A stretch of DNA of 22,173 bases, from positions 1-22,173 of the forward strand of contig CALSCR010003728.1 of assembly GCA_943704495.1 (NCBI GenBank). Reading direction: 5' to 3'. The DNA comes from Pigoraptor chileana (taxonomy: Eukaryota; Opisthokonta; Filasterea). The notes below the pieces were generated by a model, which saw nothing but the letters and a program-made list of their open reading frames with translations, was not told the origin of the DNA and did not search any database. Position numbers and translations under genes: made by a program. Each line of letters starts with the position of its first letter. Position 1 is the first letter of the stretch. Positions 20,549 to 22,173 of this stretch are shown piece after piece.

Positions 20549-21863
20549 CTACTTTTTGCTCTGTGCCTTATCGATTGCCTTGCAGCACCAGGCCATGCCC
20601 TCCTCAAGACCCTCCCCACGCAGCGCAGAGCATCCCTGTATTTGCCACATGCGACCGCGAATGGCGTGCAGGTTGAGGCCCACTGCAATCTGTGTGTGTG
20701 TGTGTGTGTATTGTGGAGTTGAGTTATTGCGACGTTAAAAAAAAGGATCACAAAATCATAAAAAGCATGAAGTCGAATAAAGAAGAAACACAGACACACA
20801 CATGGCGCACATATATTCTCCCACAACGGCACAATAAATACAAACACAGATAGACACACACGTGCGTACCTCGTCAGCCTTGACTGCGTTGACAAGATCC
20901 TGCTTGTTTGCAAACACGAGAACGGGGACACCCTTGAGCTTTTCCTCGTCCAGAAGGACGCCGAGTTCCTGCCCGCTCTCCTCAAAACGCTTCTTGTCAC
21001 CACTGTCCACGACGTAAATCTGTAGTCGACAAGCAACCAAAAGTGATGATGTGCGATTAATCTCGGTGTTGTTTGATTGAAGCAGCAGACGGAGCATCAC
21101 GAAATACCAGTGAGTGAGGCATGTAGAGCTCGTGAAACTCGTGTCGCCACAAAGAGAGAGAGAGAGGGAGAGAGCGGGAGAGAGAGAGATGTGGGATTCA
21201 AGTCAGTGTCATAGGCGCTGTGCCCATGGACTCCACAAGGGAGAGAGATTGAGAGAGAAAGATAAGCAAATGTGAATGTGAATCTGCGATATGCTCACCA
21301 GGGCATCCGTCCGCTCAAAGTAGTGTCGCCAGTAAGGACGAAGCACCTTTTGACCTGCACGCACACGCAACGAACACAATAAAAGGTCATCCGTCAACAC
21401 CAACGGACTGGCATGGAAATACCACAGATGCCAACACATGCATACACGCACGCACACGCACACACGCACGAACAACCTCTGAAAAAAGCGAATTGATTGT
21501 GTGCGTACCTCCAATGTCCCACACGTTGAGCTTGAACCCCTGGGAGGCAACCGACTTGATGTTGAATCCGTGGGTGGGAGTGATCAGGCTGATGTCTTCC
21601 GAGGCCAGCTTCTTCAGAATAGTTGTCTTGCCTGCGTTGTCCAGACCAAGAAGAAGGATGCGAACCTCCTTGTTCTTCTTTGTGCGCCACGAACGGAGTG
21701 TATCGAGAAGACCCTATTCGCAGCAAACAAACCGGCCGTGATGAACATAGGTTGAGCGTGGAGTCGGGTGCCCAGCATATCAAGATGCCCGATTCTCACA
21801 ACATAACTATTGATTGACCACAACCGAGCCATATTTGATTGGCTGCTTTGCGATTCCCACCAT
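20549..21863 (-). CDS. ARL3: ARF-like GTPase ARL3
   Basis: Five exons on the minus strand: 21861-21863 (only the ATG), 21509-21713, 21299-21354, 20870-21019, 20549-20689; 555 nt, 184 residues (human 182). GTP-binding motifs are complete and at the same numbering as human ARL3: GLDNAGKT 24-31, switch I T48 in TPTHGF, WDIGGQ 66-71 with Q71, NKQD 126-129, CSAL 158-161. ASEDIS and [15 protein letters not shown] mark ARL3 rather than ARL2. The protein releases lipidated cargo from UNC119/PDE6D carriers in cilia, so its presence suggests a flagellated cell. The ATG exon is inferred: no in-frame ATG precedes GGTCTTCTC in exon 2, and ATG followed by GTGGGA at 21860 gives the expected M-G-L-L start. 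Intron 3 holds the best-preserved copy of the dispersed repeat. The intron 4 acceptor lies in a CA repeat. Confidence 0.95.
20690..20710. repeat. CA microsatellite that forms a 3' splice site
   Basis: On the minus strand the last ARL3 intron ends in (CA)n directly followed by G, so the CAG acceptor at 20690 is the end of the repeat. Confidence 0.85.
21188..21237 (-). repeat. Dispersed intronic repeat, copy 6 (best preserved)
   Basis: On the minus strand the core is GTGGAGTCCATGGGCACAG followed by CGCCTATG and then ACACTGACTTGAATCCCAC and a long CT/CCCT pyrimidine tract (21130-21188). It lies in ARL3 intron 3, sense. Confidence 0.85.
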
Positions 21864-22005
21864 TTTTGTATTTCGATGATTTAGAAATCTGAAAGTTAGT
21901 GGTGGTTATGCGGCTGCCGCTTCAAAGCTCCAATGAGATGCAAAAGTGCTAATTCGAGATTGTACCGTACTGATGCACCGAACATGAGACAGCCAATCAA
22001 ATATG
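21830..22005. repeat. 16-bp perfect inverted repeat flanking the ARL3 start
   Basis: CATATTTGATTGGCTG at 21830-21845 is the exact reverse complement of CAGCCAATCAAATATG at 21990-22005. Each arm contains a CCAAT box. The start codon of ARL3 (21861-21863) lies between the arms, and the proximal arm is inside its first intron. The 176-bp span would fit either paired CCAAT-factor sites or the termini of a small non-autonomous element. Confidence 0.7.
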
Positions 22006-22084
22006 ACTACGTATCAACTGAGACAATATGCACGCAGAGAGAGAGAGAGTGCGTGTGTATGCATGTGTGTCATGTCATAGAGGG

Positions 22085-22173
22085 AGAAGGCACACAGGCA
22101 TGCACACACGCACACACACACATACGCATGCACATGCACACACACACACACACACACACGCACACACACACAC
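22085..22173. repeat. CA microsatellite at the right edge
   Basis: An imperfect CACACA/CATGCACA run to the end of the window, upstream of ARL3. Between 21864 and 22080 I see only the inverted-repeat arm and no coding region. Confidence 0.9.

Overview
The window is a gene-dense, intron-rich piece of a nuclear eukaryotic genome. I can rebuild seven protein-coding genes on both strands. About 37 spliceosomal (GT-AG) introns of roughly 110-650 bp are packed with CA/GT, CT and TA microsatellites. The gene set is a sepiapterin/benzil-reductase-type SDR, dihydropteridine reductase, a RING SUMO-targeted ubiquitin ligase, a long coiled-coil protein of unknown family, a plasma-membrane-type syntaxin, a multiple inositol polyphosphate phosphatase and ARL3. 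It points to a unicellular, probably flagellated eukaryote: ARL3 is a ciliary GTPase, and the syntaxin is close to the animal and choanoflagellate syntaxin-1 type. The species cannot be named from this sequence. Nothing prokaryotic or organellar is present, and I recognise no retroelement or DNA-transposon coding region.

Layout: 1-936 (+) is the 3' part of the SDR gene, whose 5' exons lie outside the window. 1438-3997 (-) is dihydropteridine reductase (QDPR), 8 exons, convergent with the SDR. 3998-4588 is a divergent promoter with four CACGTG boxes. 4589-6545 (+) is the RING/SUMO-interacting-motif protein, 4 exons. 6546-7418 is a convergent spacer. 7419-12336 (-) is the 10-exon, about 966-residue coiled-coil protein. 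12337-12960 is a second divergent promoter, with an E2F-like site, a CCAAT box and a long inverted repeat. 12961-16363 (+) is the syntaxin, 10 exons. 16674-19611 (+) is the inositol polyphosphate phosphatase, 4 exons. 19612-20548 is a convergent spacer. 20549-21863 (-) is ARL3, 5 exons, the first holding only the ATG. 21864-22173 is upstream DNA ending in a CA repeat.

The genes do not form one pathway. The SDR and QDPR may share tetrahydrobiopterin metabolism. Syntaxin, ARL3 and the phosphatase belong to membrane traffic, ciliary lipid-protein traffic and inositol phosphate turnover. Every splice junction was placed by hand so that reading frame and protein family agree, and the total coding length of each gene model is a multiple of three.

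The least expected finding is a dispersed repeat of about 45-60 bp present in seven copies. All seven lie inside introns, in five different genes, and six are in the sense orientation of the host gene. Its core carries a branch-site-like CACTGAC followed by a pyrimidine tract. Other notable points are a histidine in place of the zero-layer glutamine of the syntaxin SNARE motif, splice sites fused to microsatellites, and a perfect 16-bp CCAAT-bearing inverted repeat around the ARL3 start codon.
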